Source: an uncultured Oscillospiraceae bacterium
GTDB lineage: Bacteria > Bacillota > Clostridia > Oscillospirales > Oscillospiraceae
Assembly: GCA_934597585.1 (NCBI GenBank)
Contig: CAKTSA010000001.1
Coordinates: 1 to 64,000 of the forward strand
Direction: 5' to 3'
DNA length: 64,000 nucleotides
Shown here in pieces: positions 1 through 8,942 of the stretch. The position numbers and the translations under genes were made by a program. Positions within the stretch are counted from its first letter, which is position 1, and each line of letters starts with the position of its first letter. A model generated the notes under the pieces. It was not told the DNA's origin. It saw only the letters and a program-made list of their open reading frames with translations, and made no database searches.

Positions 1-522
1 GCAGAGGGTAAGCTGCGGCAGGATCTGTTTTACCGGCTGGGTGTAGTCAACTTTACGATCCCACCGCTGCGGCAGCGTAAGGAGGATATCCCGCTGCTGG
101 CAAAGAGCTTTATCGCGACGTATAATAAAAAGCTACTGAAGAACGTGCGAAACATTGACGCAGAAACGCTGCAGGTTTTTATGTCGTATGATTGGCCGGG
201 CAATGTCCGAGAATTGCAGCATTGCATAGAGCATGCCATGAATGTCCTGCCTGATGCGATGTCCACGATTACCGTGGATTATGTTCCAGCCCACATACGC
301 AGCATACAGCCGCAAAAGGAAACGGCGCGGGAGTGCGTACAGACAACACCGGAACTTGGCAGTATGCTCCGTGGAATGGAGCGGCAGGGTGTGGAGAACG
401 CGCTCCGCCAGACGGGCGGCAACATCTCGCAGGCGGCAAAGCTGCTGGGCCTCAGCCGTCAGAATTTGCAGTACCGGATACGGCGTTATCAGCTTGATCC
501 GACGGACTATTCCCAAGAGTAA
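1..522 (+). CDS. Sigma-54 enhancer-binding regulator, C-terminal part (5' truncated)
   Basis: The reading frame is open from base 1 and ends at TAA, giving 173 residues. The first residues read RQDLFYRLGVVNFTIPPLRQR, the end of the AAA+ domain of sigma-54 activators, followed by DWPGNVRELQH and a Fis-type helix-turn-helix (GNISQAAKLLGLSRQNLQYR, about residues 140-160). The Walker A and GAFTGA motifs would lie left of the window. Such proteins bind upstream palindromes and drive open-complex formation by sigma-54 polymerase. It closely resembles the regulator at 7212-8942, including the RQNLQ recognition helix, so both may read the same operator. It is convergent with the BCCT gene and separated from it by a strong terminator. 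The family is certain; the ligand is unknown. Confidence 0.93.
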   Translation, partial: AEGKLRQDLFYRLGVVNFTIPPLRQRKEDIPLLAKSFIATYNKKLLKNVRNIDAETLQVFMSYDWPGNVRELQHCIEHAMNVLPDAMSTITVDYVPAHIRSIQPQKETARECVQTTPELGSMLRGMERQGVENALRQTGGNISQAAKLLGLSRQNLQYRIRRYQLDPTDYSQE

Positions 523-537
523 CGTGATAGACCTAAA

Positions 538-582
538 AAGGCACGCAGAAACGTCCAGCGTTTCTGCGTGCCTTCTTTTCTT
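538..582. terminator. Strong intrinsic terminator
   Basis: A perfect 16-bp inverted repeat (538-553 with 559-574, 5-nt loop) is followed by a T-rich run. It lies between the converging sigma-54 regulator and BCCT genes and can serve both. Confidence 0.85.
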
Positions 583-601
583 TTGGGAATCGGCGGCAAT
601 G

Positions 602-2251
602 TTATGCCTCAGCTGTGGGAATTTCAGTATCTGCCGCTTCATCTGCGGGGAATGGGATCTCCTCGCAATCAGCGGCTTCAGACTGTCCGGCTTCCTCCAG
701 TTCTTCCTGATAGGTCACGTCATATTTTTTACGATTCAGCAGGAATTTGAAACTGGAAATCGCGAATAGGACAATCAATGCACTGGACGGCAGACCCCAG
801 CAGAGGATGGAGGTCTCCATGGCATCGTAGCCGCCTGCGAACAGCAGGGTCAGGGTCAGAACGGCCATGAACACGGCAGTCCCCACAACCAGGATCTTGG
901 GAGTCTTGTTATCGGCAGCATCCTTCGTGACATTCTTCAGGAACATCAGGGGGAAGGAGTAGCAGATGGCATCCGCGAAAGTAACAAAGGTCATCACCGC
1001 CATCACAATGAATATCCACTTGGTGATAGCCCCCAGAGGCAGAGTGTCCAAGAAGGCGAAGGTAGCAATACCGGAGCCCTCGCTGGCGATGACCTCGGCC
1101 AAGCCGCTGCCGTCCATGACGCCGAAGATGGCAGTACCGCCCACGAACACATACCAGCAGGTCATAAAGAAGGTGGGAACCATGATGTTGACCAGCACAA
1201 ATTCTTTGAGCTTGCGGCCATAGGAGATACTGGCATAGAAGAAAGCGGGCAGCAGGCCGGGCATAGCGTTCCAGGAATAGTAGAACATAGAGTTGGACTC
1301 CTGCCAACCGGTTTGCTGAACAGGATCAGCAAAGCCCACCAAGGGGATGTACTTCATGATGAAGTCAGAAACGGTGGTGCTGTACAGGCCCAGCAGACGG
1401 TTCACACCACCGCAGATGAGCACAAACAGGATAATGCCTACATACATAATCGCGTTCACATTGCTCAGGGCTCCCATGGCGCCGTGTACGCCGGAGCAGG
1501 CGAAGTAGATGGTCATGACCAGATATACAACGATGATGACCAGTTCAAAGTTCATGTCGCCGCCCAGAAGGTTGCCCAGTCCAGCGTTTAATTGGATGAC
1601 GGACAGGCCCATGTTGGTGCCCACGATGACCAGAGACATAACCATGAAGGCATCTACAATGGTGCCCACAGGTCCATCACAAGCTTTGCCAATGAGAGGA
1701 TACAGCGCGGAGCTGGCGCGGAAAGCCCGACGGCCATTGTAAGCGGAGATGGCCAGAGCAAAGCCCGCCATGGTGACAATAAAGTAGGCGGGAACGCCGT
1801 AGTGCAGGAAGCAGTATTGCAGCGCCGGTACAACGGCCTCTGCAGTGCCGCCCTCAATGCCCAGAAACTCAGGAGGGTTCAGAAAGTTCTGTACGGGGCC
1901 TGCCACGCCGAAGAAGCAGATGCCGATGGCGATACTGCCGGTGAGGGAGATGGTCACCCAGGGAAGTGTCTTTACACTGGGCTTGGCGTTCTTGCCGCCC
2001 AGACGGATATTGCCCACCTTGCTGAACATGACCCACAGGCCGAAGGCACTGGTGATTATGGCGCAGAGCACATAGACCCACTTGAAACGCTTCATAGCAA
2101 ATGCGTTGAACGCGTTCATACCGTTATTGAAGGCAGTGGGGAATGCAATGCCGATGCCCACAAAGAGAAGTAAAACACCGATACCAATTATAAAAACCTT
2201 ATGGTTTATCATCGACCATACCCGGCCGGACTGTTTTGTTTCGTTTTTCAT
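602..2251 (-). CDS. BCCT-family quaternary amine transporter
   Basis: The 549-residue protein has about 12 hydrophobic segments and ends in an acidic tail. Around residues 315-350 it carries a divergent form of the BCCT signature (W..SNSMFYYSWNAMPG...ISYGRKLKEF). BCCT carriers import or exchange betaine, choline, carnitine and similar compounds. The aromatic segment is FYYSWNAMPG instead of the usual FYWAWW..S, so the substrate may not be glycine betaine or choline. It is the last gene of the operon with glycyl radical enzyme 1, its activase and a bicupin, so it probably imports that enzyme's substrate. The ATG at 2251 follows an AAGGAAAG ribosome site. Confidence 0.9.
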   Translation of the reverse strand: MKNETKQSGRVWSMINHKVFIIGIGVLLLFVGIGIAFPTAFNNGMNAFNAFAMKRFKWVYVLCAIITSAFGLWVMFSKVGNIRLGGKNAKPSVKTLPWVTISLTGSIAIGICFFGVAGPVQNFLNPPEFLGIEGGTAEAVVPALQYCFLHYGVPAYFIVTMAGFALAISAYNGRRAFRASSALYPLIGKACDGPVGTIVDAFMVMSLVIVGTNMGLSVIQLNAGLGNLLGGDMNFELVIIVVYLVMTIYFACSGVHGAMGALSNVNAIMYVGIILFVLICGGVNRLLGLYSTTVSDFIMKYIPLVGFADPVQQTGWQESNSMFYYSWNAMPGLLPAFFYASISYGRKLKEFVLVNIMVPTFFMTCWYVFVGGTAIFGVMDGSGLAEVIASEGSGIATFAFLDTLPLGAITKWIFIVMAVMTFVTFADAICYSFPLMFLKNVTKDAADNKTPKILVVGTAVFMAVLTLTLLFAGGYDAMETSILCWGLPSSALIVLFAISSFKFLLNRKKYDVTYQEELEEAGQSEAADCEEIPFPADEAADTEIPTAEA

Positions 2252-2298
2252 ACGTTTTCTTTCCTTGTCCTATTTTTTACAAACACAACGGGTAAAGC

Positions 2299-3204
2299 TT
2301 ACACCTTGCTGAGCATAAGGTCGTTTCTGTCGGCAGGGGCTACGATGGGCACATCGGCCACTTCCTCGCGGTTGTAGGCGGTGCCGACGGTCTCGATGCT
2401 GCAGCAGTAGAGAGCCAGCAGATCCTCGTTGCAGTCGTTGACCATGCCATGCATGCAGTTGCTGGGAGCATAGAGCAGAGTGCCGGGGCGAACCTGGAAC
2501 ACCTCGCTGCCACCGTACATGGTGCCAAAGCCCTTGATGATATAGAAAATCTCTGCCTGCTCATGGAAGTGGGGCGTATAGCGGCAGTTGGGACGGGTGG
2601 TGCAGACACCCCACCACAGTTCCTTGCAGCCCTTGATCTCGTCAAAGTGGGCGCGGAACATCTGGCTCCGGGTGCCCTGAGCGGCCTCCACGATGACCCA
2701 GGGATCGGTATCGGCGGCGGTAGCCCAACGGCAGCCGGTACCCTCGGTGCCGGGACTCATCAGGTTGGAGGGGCAGTTGGGCTGATAGTAGGCCCGGCAC
2801 TCCTCTTCGGAGACGGCTTCGATCTTCAGATCCTCGCCGATAGAATTATCGGTAGCATAGCAGAATACGAAAGTCACGCCCTGATCGCCGGAGGCTTCAT
2901 AAGCGTGGGGAAGACCTGCGGGGAAGTAGTTGGACGCGCCCTCTTCCAGCTCAAAGCGCTGGCGGCCCAGACGGGCCCAGACCCGACCCTTCAGGATGTT
3001 GGTGCAGCAGGAAAGGTTTGCCTTCTGGGGAGGGATGCTCTTGCCGGGGGCCAACTCAGCCAGGCCAAAATAGAACTCTGTCTTGCCGGCGGTTTTCTGG
3101 CAAAGCAGCTTTTTGATACGGAAACCTTCGCTGACTTCAATCCATTCTACGTCGTCGATGTGCGTCACAAATGCCTTCTTATCCAGTCCTCGCAATGTAC
3201 TCAT
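2299..3204 (-). CDS. Two-domain cupin (bicupin) protein
   Basis: The 301-residue protein has two cupin barrels. The first (about residues 60-125) contains PGKSIPPQKANLSCCTNILKG and YFPAGLPHAYE. The second (about 205-270) contains PHFHEQAEIFYIIKGFG and APSNCMHGMV, with the classic His-rich metal site. The first barrel lacks the usual HxH, so only the second is likely to bind metal. The start is the ATG at 3204 after AGAAGGAGG; the open frame upstream is not credible protein. It lies between activase 1 and the BCCT gene, so it may act on a pathway intermediate or sense the substrate. The reaction is unknown. Confidence 0.8.
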   Translation of the reverse strand: MSTLRGLDKKAFVTHIDDVEWIEVSEGFRIKKLLCQKTAGKTEFYFGLAELAPGKSIPPQKANLSCCTNILKGRVWARLGRQRFELEEGASNYFPAGLPHAYEASGDQGVTFVFCYATDNSIGEDLKIEAVSEEECRAYYQPNCPSNLMSPGTEGTGCRWATAADTDPWVIVEAAQGTRSQMFRAHFDEIKGCKELWWGVCTTRPNCRYTPHFHEQAEIFYIIKGFGTMYGGSEVFQVRPGTLLYAPSNCMHGMVNDCNEDLLALYCCSIETVGTAYNREEVADVPIVAPADRNDLMLSKV

Positions 3205-3313
3205 AATCTTTTCCTCCTTCTGTTCCACCGCCGGACGGGTTGTCCCGCCCGGCGGCAGGCATCTTCTTTTGTATATCTCTTTAAAATTCGATTTGTTGAA
3301 TGGGTGCCTACGT

Positions 3314-4249
3314 CTAAGAGAGCGTCTTCCCGGAAACCTGAATAGCAAACGGCCATGAGTTTTTGCACAGAAATGCCACTTGGCTGCATGCATCGGCGGT
3401 GGACAGAGCCTCCAGTTCGCCCATCGGATAATCGCGCTGCGTGTACTGATAGGTTGCGATACCGAGACGATGATACGGAAGGAACTCCAGTGTCTGGCAG
3501 CTTGTCAGGCGTCGGCAGAACTCTGCAGTTGCCAGGGTATTTTCTTCGGAGTCATTGACGCCGGGGATCAAAGGAACCCGGATATGCAGCGGCAACTGTG
3601 GGAACTCGCCTGACAATCGAAGCAGGTTTTGCAGGATCGTCTCGTTTTCAACGCCTGTCCATCGTTTGTGCTGAACGCTGTCCATGTGCTTGACATCCAC
3701 AAAACAGGCATCCAGAAGCGGCGCAAGCTTTGCCACGCGATCGTAGGAGCCAAATAAATCGAGCTCCGCCATGGTGTGGATGCAGTCCCGTTTGCATTCT
3801 TTGAGCAGAGCGGCCGCAAAATCAGCCTGAAGCAGGATGTCTCCGCCGCTGAGCGTTACACCGCCGCCGGAATGGAAGTAGAACAGGCTCTCCTTCCGGA
3901 TCTCCCGCATTACTTCATCCACTGTCATGAGCTTGCCATATACGCCCACAGCATGGGTGGGGCATACGCCGGCACAGCGGAAGCATTCCACACATTTTGC
4001 CCGGGCATGGATCAACGCAGTTCTGTCCTCAGAGACAGACAGCGCCTTTTCAGGGCATGCTCGGATACAGCGGCCACAGTGCAGACACTTCGCCTGCTTA
4101 TAGTACCATTCCGGTTTGGTGGATTGTCCCTCCGGCGTGGAGCACCACGCACAGCGCAGAGGGCAGCCTTTTAAGAAGACTACTGTGCGAAGGCCCATGC
4201 CGTCATTGGGAGATATTTTTTCAATACGAAGAACGGTTCCTTGTTCCAT
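3314..4249 (-). CDS. Glycyl radical enzyme activating protein 1 (radical SAM, with ferredoxin domain)
   Basis: The 311-residue protein has the radical SAM motif CPLRCAWC (Cys29, Cys33, Cys36) and two further [4Fe-4S] motifs, CLHCGRCIRACP (residues 55-66) and CVECFRCAGVCP (86-97). This is the architecture of activases for glycerol-dehydratase/CutC-type enzymes. It would abstract hydrogen from the C-terminal glycine of the enzyme encoded just upstream, 22 bp away. The usual SGGE of the family reads SGGD here (TLSGGDILLQ), a conservative change at a SAM-contact motif. The start is the ATG at 4249 after AAGGAG. Confidence 0.93.
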   Translation of the reverse strand: MEQGTVLRIEKISPNDGMGLRTVVFLKGCPLRCAWCSTPEGQSTKPEWYYKQAKCLHCGRCIRACPEKALSVSEDRTALIHARAKCVECFRCAGVCPTHAVGVYGKLMTVDEVMREIRKESLFYFHSGGGVTLSGGDILLQADFAAALLKECKRDCIHTMAELDLFGSYDRVAKLAPLLDACFVDVKHMDSVQHKRWTGVENETILQNLLRLSGEFPQLPLHIRVPLIPGVNDSEENTLATAEFCRRLTSCQTLEFLPYHRLGIATYQYTQRDYPMGELEALSTADACSQVAFLCKNSWPFAIQVSGKTLS

Positions 4250-4271
4250 AAAAGCGCTCCTTAGCGGCAAA

Positions 4272-6650
4272 TCACAGAGATGTCTGTGTTGTTCTGGAAA
4301 TGATATCGCCCTGCGTCTCCGGCCCCAGCTCCGTAAAGAATGCGGTGTAACCGGCAACGCGGATCAAAAGGTCATTGTGATCTTCGGGATGAACCTGCGC
4401 GTCACGCAGAAGTTCCTCATCCACCACATTGAACTGAACATGGAATACACCCAGAGAGCAAAGTGTCTTCAGATAAGCCATCAGAGCTTCGACCGACTTT
4501 TCGCCATGAGCGAACAGAGGATCAAGCTTCTGGTTCAGCAGCGTACCTTGATTATACCGTGTGTGGGGAATGTTCGCAACACTGCGGACGACGGCGCTCA
4601 TGCCGTTGGTATCCGTACCCTGCTCGGGGCTGAGGCCATCCGCCAGCGGCTTCCATGCCCGGCGACCAGAGGGCAGCGCACCGACCTGCTCGCCGAAGGG
4701 GGTGTTGCCGGAAACCGGCAGGATACCGGCAGTATAGCGACCAAAAACATGCTGGAAGCCTTCGATATAGTCGGCGATGAAGTTGAACATATCGCAGGCC
4801 AGATCATCGGCCTCCTTGTCGTCGTTACCGTACTTGGTGGCATTGACGCACATCGCGTGTACATCCTCATAGCCCACGAAGTCCGCGGCAAGCGCTTTGC
4901 ACAGCGTGTCCATAGAGATCATCTGCTTGTCGTAGACCAGTTCCTTAACCGCCAGAATGCTGTTGATAAGGTCGGCAACACCGATGGCGTCCAGACCGTC
5001 TCCCATACTGTACTTGGGGCCACCCCAGGCGTAATCGCTGCCCTTCTCCAGGCACTCCTTGAAAGTAAGAGAGGCCACGGGGCACTCCATGTCATATACG
5101 ATTTCCGTTGTGACCTGATTGCCGGCCACCATGCATCTGAGCACATAGCGGATCTGCTCCTTAACAGCATTCAGGAACTGCTCATAGGTCTTGAATTCGC
5201 GAGGATCTCCGGTACGGGCTGCGACATAGCGGTCATACTTGACGCTCTTACCATCGTTCAGTGCGAATTCCACAATAGCGCCCAGATTGTAGTCCGCGTA
5301 AGAGGTATAGCAGCGCTGCTTTCCGGCAAGGCTGGTCTCTACGCAGCCGCAGGGGTTCCAGTTGTATGCTTCAGGCAGCGGAACACCCTTGTTCAGCATC
5401 ATCATGATGCCGGCCTCGTCGCTGTGGAAGGCGGGGAAACCGGTACCCATCTGGATCAGCTCCACTACCTTGCGCAGGAACTTGTCGGGGTTGCGTGCCA
5501 TGTTGTACTTGACCGACAGCGAGGGCTGATACATCTGAACGTCCATCGTCGCCTGAATCACCATATAGGACAGGTCGTTGACCGCGTCTCTGCCGTTGCT
5601 GTCCACGCCGCCTACGCACAGGTTCTGGAACAGCGGATAACCGGCGGAATAGCGGGCGCTGGTGGCGTCCTGGAAGAGGCACGGTTCGGCGAACTTGACC
5701 CACAGGCACTCCAGCAGTTCCTGCGCCTCGTCCTCGGTGATCCGTCCGGCCTCCAGATCTGCTTTATAGAACGGATACATGTACTGGTCAAAGCAGCCGG
5801 GGTTGTAGCTGGCGGACTCATGCTCCATGTAGATGCAGGTGTGCAGGAAGAACATGGACTGCAGTGCCTCGTGGAAGGTGCGTGCCGGCTTCTCGGGAAC
5901 ACGGTCGCAGACCTCGGCGATCTTAAACAGCTCCTGCTTGCGATGGGGGTCGCTTTCGTTCATGGCCATCGTCATGGCCTTCTTGGAATAGCGCTTGCCC
6001 AACTGACGCAGGCCCTCGCAGACGAGCAGCAGAGACTGCAGGTACTTGATCTTCTTGTAGTCGCCGGGTACGGTAATATCCAGCTTGCTGAGAGAATCGT
6101 TGATCCTGGCCTCAATACCCTCCACGCCTTCGTTGATGATCATGGAGTAGTCCGCAGTCAGCTCGCCCCAGCCGCGAACGCATTTCCGGTCAATGTACAG
6201 AACGCCGCAGTCACGCAGAGCGCCGACATCCTCCGGGATCTGAGCATTCCACTTATCATTGATGGAACGTCCCTTCCAATACGGCTTGATGAATTCCAGG
6301 AACGTCTTGCGATCCTCGTCCCGCAGCTTGAATGGGTCATAGGTTCTGCTGTTGATCGTGTCGATCTCACGGTCAAGGAATGCCCAGCAGTCATCCGGGC
6401 AAACAAGGCCGCTTCTCTGCTTGCTGCCGGAGTTGCCGACGATCAGCTCGTCCTCCCAAATGGGAATGGACTTTTCCAGCAGAGTCTTATAAACGGAATA
6501 GGCCTTCTGGTAATAGTGCGGCTGACCCTCGGTCTCCTGAAATGCCTTCGTGACAATAACGGCGTTTTCGATATCGACCTCAGGAGGCGTATCCAGAACA
6601 CGCTTTTTCAGTCGCTGAATACGCTGCGTGTAATATTTTTCGTTTGCCAT
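4272..6650 (-). CDS. Glycyl radical enzyme 1 (PFL2/glycerol dehydratase/CutC-like family)
   Basis: At 792 residues it matches the family length. The active-site loop NPCGCVET puts the thiyl cysteine at Cys436 and the base glutamate at Glu438, and the radical loop RVAGYTAFF puts the glycyl radical at Gly767. The GCVE motif belongs to the dehydratase/C-N/C-S lyase branch and not to pyruvate formate-lyase, which has adjacent cysteines. The following residue is Thr, where CutC, glycerol dehydratase and hydroxyproline dehydratase typically have Pro. It leads an operon with activase, bicupin and BCCT transporter behind a sigma-54 promoter. A C-N lyase or dehydratase acting on a quaternary amine is the best inference. 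It is a paralogue of the enzyme at 23503-25893. Confidence 0.93.
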   Translation of the reverse strand: MANEKYYTQRIQRLKKRVLDTPPEVDIENAVIVTKAFQETEGQPHYYQKAYSVYKTLLEKSIPIWEDELIVGNSGSKQRSGLVCPDDCWAFLDREIDTINSRTYDPFKLRDEDRKTFLEFIKPYWKGRSINDKWNAQIPEDVGALRDCGVLYIDRKCVRGWGELTADYSMIINEGVEGIEARINDSLSKLDITVPGDYKKIKYLQSLLLVCEGLRQLGKRYSKKAMTMAMNESDPHRKQELFKIAEVCDRVPEKPARTFHEALQSMFFLHTCIYMEHESASYNPGCFDQYMYPFYKADLEAGRITEDEAQELLECLWVKFAEPCLFQDATSARYSAGYPLFQNLCVGGVDSNGRDAVNDLSYMVIQATMDVQMYQPSLSVKYNMARNPDKFLRKVVELIQMGTGFPAFHSDEAGIMMMLNKGVPLPEAYNWNPCGCVETSLAGKQRCYTSYADYNLGAIVEFALNDGKSVKYDRYVAARTGDPREFKTYEQFLNAVKEQIRYVLRCMVAGNQVTTEIVYDMECPVASLTFKECLEKGSDYAWGGPKYSMGDGLDAIGVADLINSILAVKELVYDKQMISMDTLCKALAADFVGYEDVHAMCVNATKYGNDDKEADDLACDMFNFIADYIEGFQHVFGRYTAGILPVSGNTPFGEQVGALPSGRRAWKPLADGLSPEQGTDTNGMSAVVRSVANIPHTRYNQGTLLNQKLDPLFAHGEKSVEALMAYLKTLCSLGVFHVQFNVVDEELLRDAQVHPEDHNDLLIRVAGYTAFFTELGPETQGDIISRTTQTSL

Positions 6651-6775
6651 GTGAACCTCCTAATTTAATTATGTATGATTATGCTGTATCATGGCGGGAG
6701 CGTGGCGCAGCTGTAAGCATAACTGTCGGTCTGTTTTTGAGACTCTCAGCCACGCGCTCGGTCACTTTTCTTAAA

Positions 6776-6790
6776 GCACGTACCATGCCA
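6776..6790 (-). promoter_or_regulatory. Sigma-54 (-24/-12) promoter for the glycyl radical enzyme 1 operon
   Basis: On the minus strand the sequence is TGGCATGGTACGTGC followed by T. GG and GC are separated by exactly 10 nt, the strict sigma-54 spacing (consensus TGGCAC-N5-TTGCW). It lies about 125 nt upstream of the ATG at 6650, and a palindromic site lies about 185 bp further upstream. Confidence 0.72.
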
Positions 6791-6970
6791 CATTTATAAA
6801 AAACTCGCATTTTTTTGAATGCGGTCAAATTTTTGTGCAAAAGTAATATCATTCTCGCTGAAATGTTGTTAAAAATGAAGACACACAGCGGACTGCTATC
6901 AGAGACAACGTGTAGCGGTGAAGTGCTTTTCAATATGACTTCTTGGCTAACTCAAAGTACACAAAGATGG

Positions 6971-6987
6971 TGCAAGAATTTCTTGCA
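6971..6987. promoter_or_regulatory. Enhancer palindrome (UAS) for the sigma-54 regulator
   Basis: TGCAAGAATTTCTTGCA is a perfect 17-bp palindrome. The same 15-bp core recurs at 8958-8972. It lies about 180-190 bp upstream of the minus-strand sigma-54 promoter. Confidence 0.7.
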
Positions 6988-7092
6988 GAGAGTTGAGGAA
7001 ACATAAAGTATTACAGAATATGCCGGTTTTAACTGTATTCGCCCCAGGTTCGTGTTTTTGGATAGCTATATCGTGATGCGATGGAAAGAGAC

Positions 7093-7121
7093 TTGACTTT
7101 TTTGACGGTTTTCGATACGAT
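7093..7121 (+). promoter_or_regulatory. Sigma-A promoter of the sigma-54 regulator gene
   Basis: TTGACT (7093-7098), a 17-bp spacer and TACGAT (7116-7121) precede the regulator. Transcription would begin near 7128, right at the palindrome 7130-7144, so the regulator could block its own promoter. Confidence 0.6.
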
Positions 7122-7129
7122 GTTAGTGG

Positions 7130-7176
7130 GCAAGAATTATTTGCACAGAGCTTTCTGGTGCGCAATAAATTTTTGC
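7130..7176. promoter_or_regulatory. Pair of GCAA-N7-TTGC palindromes just downstream of the regulator promoter
   Basis: GCAAGAATTATTTGC (7130-7144) and GCAATAAATTTTTGC (7162-7176) are 32 bp apart start to start, three helical turns. They are variants of the enhancer site and may also mediate autoregulation. Confidence 0.6.
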
Positions 7177-7211
7177 ATACGAGAAGATCGACGACTACGG
7201 GAGGGCGGAGT

Positions 7212-8942
7212 ATGAACTACGTTGATGTAATGAAGGTGTTTTCCGCGATGGGGTTTGGTGCAGTTCTCAACGCCAGTGATGGTACAATACTGGATATGAA
7301 CGACATGGCAAAGGAGTTCTTGAGCCTGACTGACGTGCCGAAAGGAGAAAAAATCGAGAATATCATTCCCTTTCCGGAAAGCGATACAGACCAGCCCTCG
7401 GTATGGAGCCCTTCTTTCGGGCGGTATCTGCTGCGCTGCCCGACGCCGGAGACTGTAACGCTTCCGCCGCAAACGCAGCTCTTTGTCTTTCGGGATGCCA
7501 GCGTTGACTTTAAGTACAGGCTGTTGGAAAACACGCTGAACCATATGAACGACGCCGTTACCATCTGGGACAAGAATGGCCGTATGCTGATTATCAATAC
7601 CGCCGCCGAGCGGTTGGAAACGCATATCAGTCAGGACGTGATCGGCAAGCATGTTTCCGAGCTGTACCGCCCGCGCAAAGATACACCGCTCGTAGTCCCG
7701 CTTTTGATCGAAAAGAAAAAGCCCATCCTGAATCTGCGTCAGGTATTTCTGACCAGCACCAGCAAAGAGGTAGAGGTATTATCAAATAACTATCCGATCT
7801 TTGAGGGTGGAAGAATGATGGGCGTTATTTCTGTTATGGAGGATCGCCGCCGCCTTGAGGAAATGAGCAAGCGTATTGTGGAGCTGCAGCAGGCGCTGGT
7901 GGATCAGGCCCGTGCGCCCGCGTCATCCAAGAAGGTTTCGCCTCTGAAGGCAAAATACCATTTTAATGATATCGCCTATTGCTGCCAGCCCATGCAGAAG
8001 GCGATCGAGCGCTGTAAAATGATTGCCCGGTCAGACTCCAATGTGATGATCTATGGAGAAACCGGCACAGGAAAAGAGCTGTTTGCTCAAAGCATTCACA
8101 ACGCCAGTCCCCGTGCTGACGGCCCGTTCGTTGCGATCAACTGCGCCGCCATTCCGGATACCTTGCTGGAGTCCATGCTGTTTGGCACAGAGAAGGGCGC
8201 CTACACCGGCGCGGAGAAGCGAAACGGACTTCTTGAGCAGGTTGACGGCGGCACCCTGCTGCTGGACGAGATCAATTCCATGGATATCGCGCTGCAATCG
8301 AAGCTTCTGCGTGTCATTCAGGAAGGTACTTTCCGACGGGTAGGCGGCAACACACAGATCCATGTGAATGTGCGGCTCCTCTCCAACATCAATATTCCGC
8401 CGCTGGAAGCCATTGAAAAGGGGCTTCTGCGCAAGGATCTTTATTACCGCCTCGGTGTGATCAACATTACCATTCCGGCACTCCGGGACAGAAAGGCAGA
8501 CATCCTGCCCTTAGCAAAAGCATTTATTGCGGACAACAATCGAAAGCTCCTCAAGAATGTACGCACACTGGCGCCGGAAACTCTCACACTTTTCCAGCTT
8601 TATGACTGGCCGGGAAATGTCCGGGAATTGCAGCATGCGCTGGAATACGCCATGAACATCATTCCGGAGGAGGAAGATCTGATCACCCCGGCATATATCC
8701 CCGAGCATATTCTGGACGCTACGGGACAGGTGATGCCTTCCACCGCCGTCAAGTCCGCCCAGACCATGGAGGATGCTATGGCGGAAGCAGGACGCGACTT
8801 CCTGCGCCGCGCCCTGGCAGAAAACGATGGAAATATTTCCCGCACGGCAAAAGCGATGGGGATCACGCGGCAAAATTTGCAGCATCGGCTAAAGAAGCTC
8901 CAGATGCAGCATGAAGAGAGCCTGTATTCCAAAGAGAAGTAA
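7212..8942 (+). CDS. Sigma-54-dependent regulator (PAS - AAA+ - Fis)
   Basis: The 576-residue protein has an N-terminal sensory part with a PAS-like domain (about residues 100-220, with NHMNDAVTIWDKNGRMLIIN), a short coiled linker, then an AAA+ domain with Walker A GETGTGKE (282-289), the sigma-54 contact loop GAYTGA (329-334, a Tyr variant of GAFTGA) and Walker B TLLLDEI. A Fis helix-turn-helix (GNISRTAKAMGITRQNLQHR) ends it. It should activate the three -24/-12 promoters in this window through GCAAGAATTTCTTGC-type sites. The ATG at 7212 follows GGAGGGCGGAG and is preferred to the in-frame ATG 54 bp earlier. The PAS ligand is unknown, perhaps the amine substrate. Confidence 0.94.
   Translation: MNYVDVMKVFSAMGFGAVLNASDGTILDMNDMAKEFLSLTDVPKGEKIENIIPFPESDTDQPSVWSPSFGRYLLRCPTPETVTLPPQTQLFVFRDASVDFKYRLLENTLNHMNDAVTIWDKNGRMLIINTAAERLETHISQDVIGKHVSELYRPRKDTPLVVPLLIEKKKPILNLRQVFLTSTSKEVEVLSNNYPIFEGGRMMGVISVMEDRRRLEEMSKRIVELQQALVDQARAPASSKKVSPLKAKYHFNDIAYCCQPMQKAIERCKMIARSDSNVMIYGETGTGKELFAQSIHNASPRADGPFVAINCAAIPDTLLESMLFGTEKGAYTGAEKRNGLLEQVDGGTLLLDEINSMDIALQSKLLRVIQEGTFRRVGGNTQIHVNVRLLSNINIPPLEAIEKGLLRKDLYYRLGVINITIPALRDRKADILPLAKAFIADNNRKLLKNVRTLAPETLTLFQLYDWPGNVRELQHALEYAMNIIPEEEDLITPAYIPEHILDATGQVMPSTAVKSAQTMEDAMAEAGRDFLRRALAENDGNISRTAKAMGITRQNLQHRLKKLQMQHEESLYSKEK

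Larger units (their letters stand above)
6651..7211. promoter_or_regulatory. Divergent control region between glycyl radical enzyme 1 and the sigma-54 regulator
   Basis: This 561-bp gap has no credible gene. It holds a minus-strand sigma-54 promoter (6776-6790), three GCAA-N7-TTGC palindromes (6972-6986, 7130-7144, 7162-7176) and a sigma-A promoter for the regulator (7093-7121). The AT-rich stretch between promoter and palindromes would favour DNA looping. Confidence 0.75.

Noticed and set aside
4116..6668. 850-codon open frame opposite glycyl radical enzyme 1
   Set aside because: Antisense shadow caused by codon bias of the real gene.
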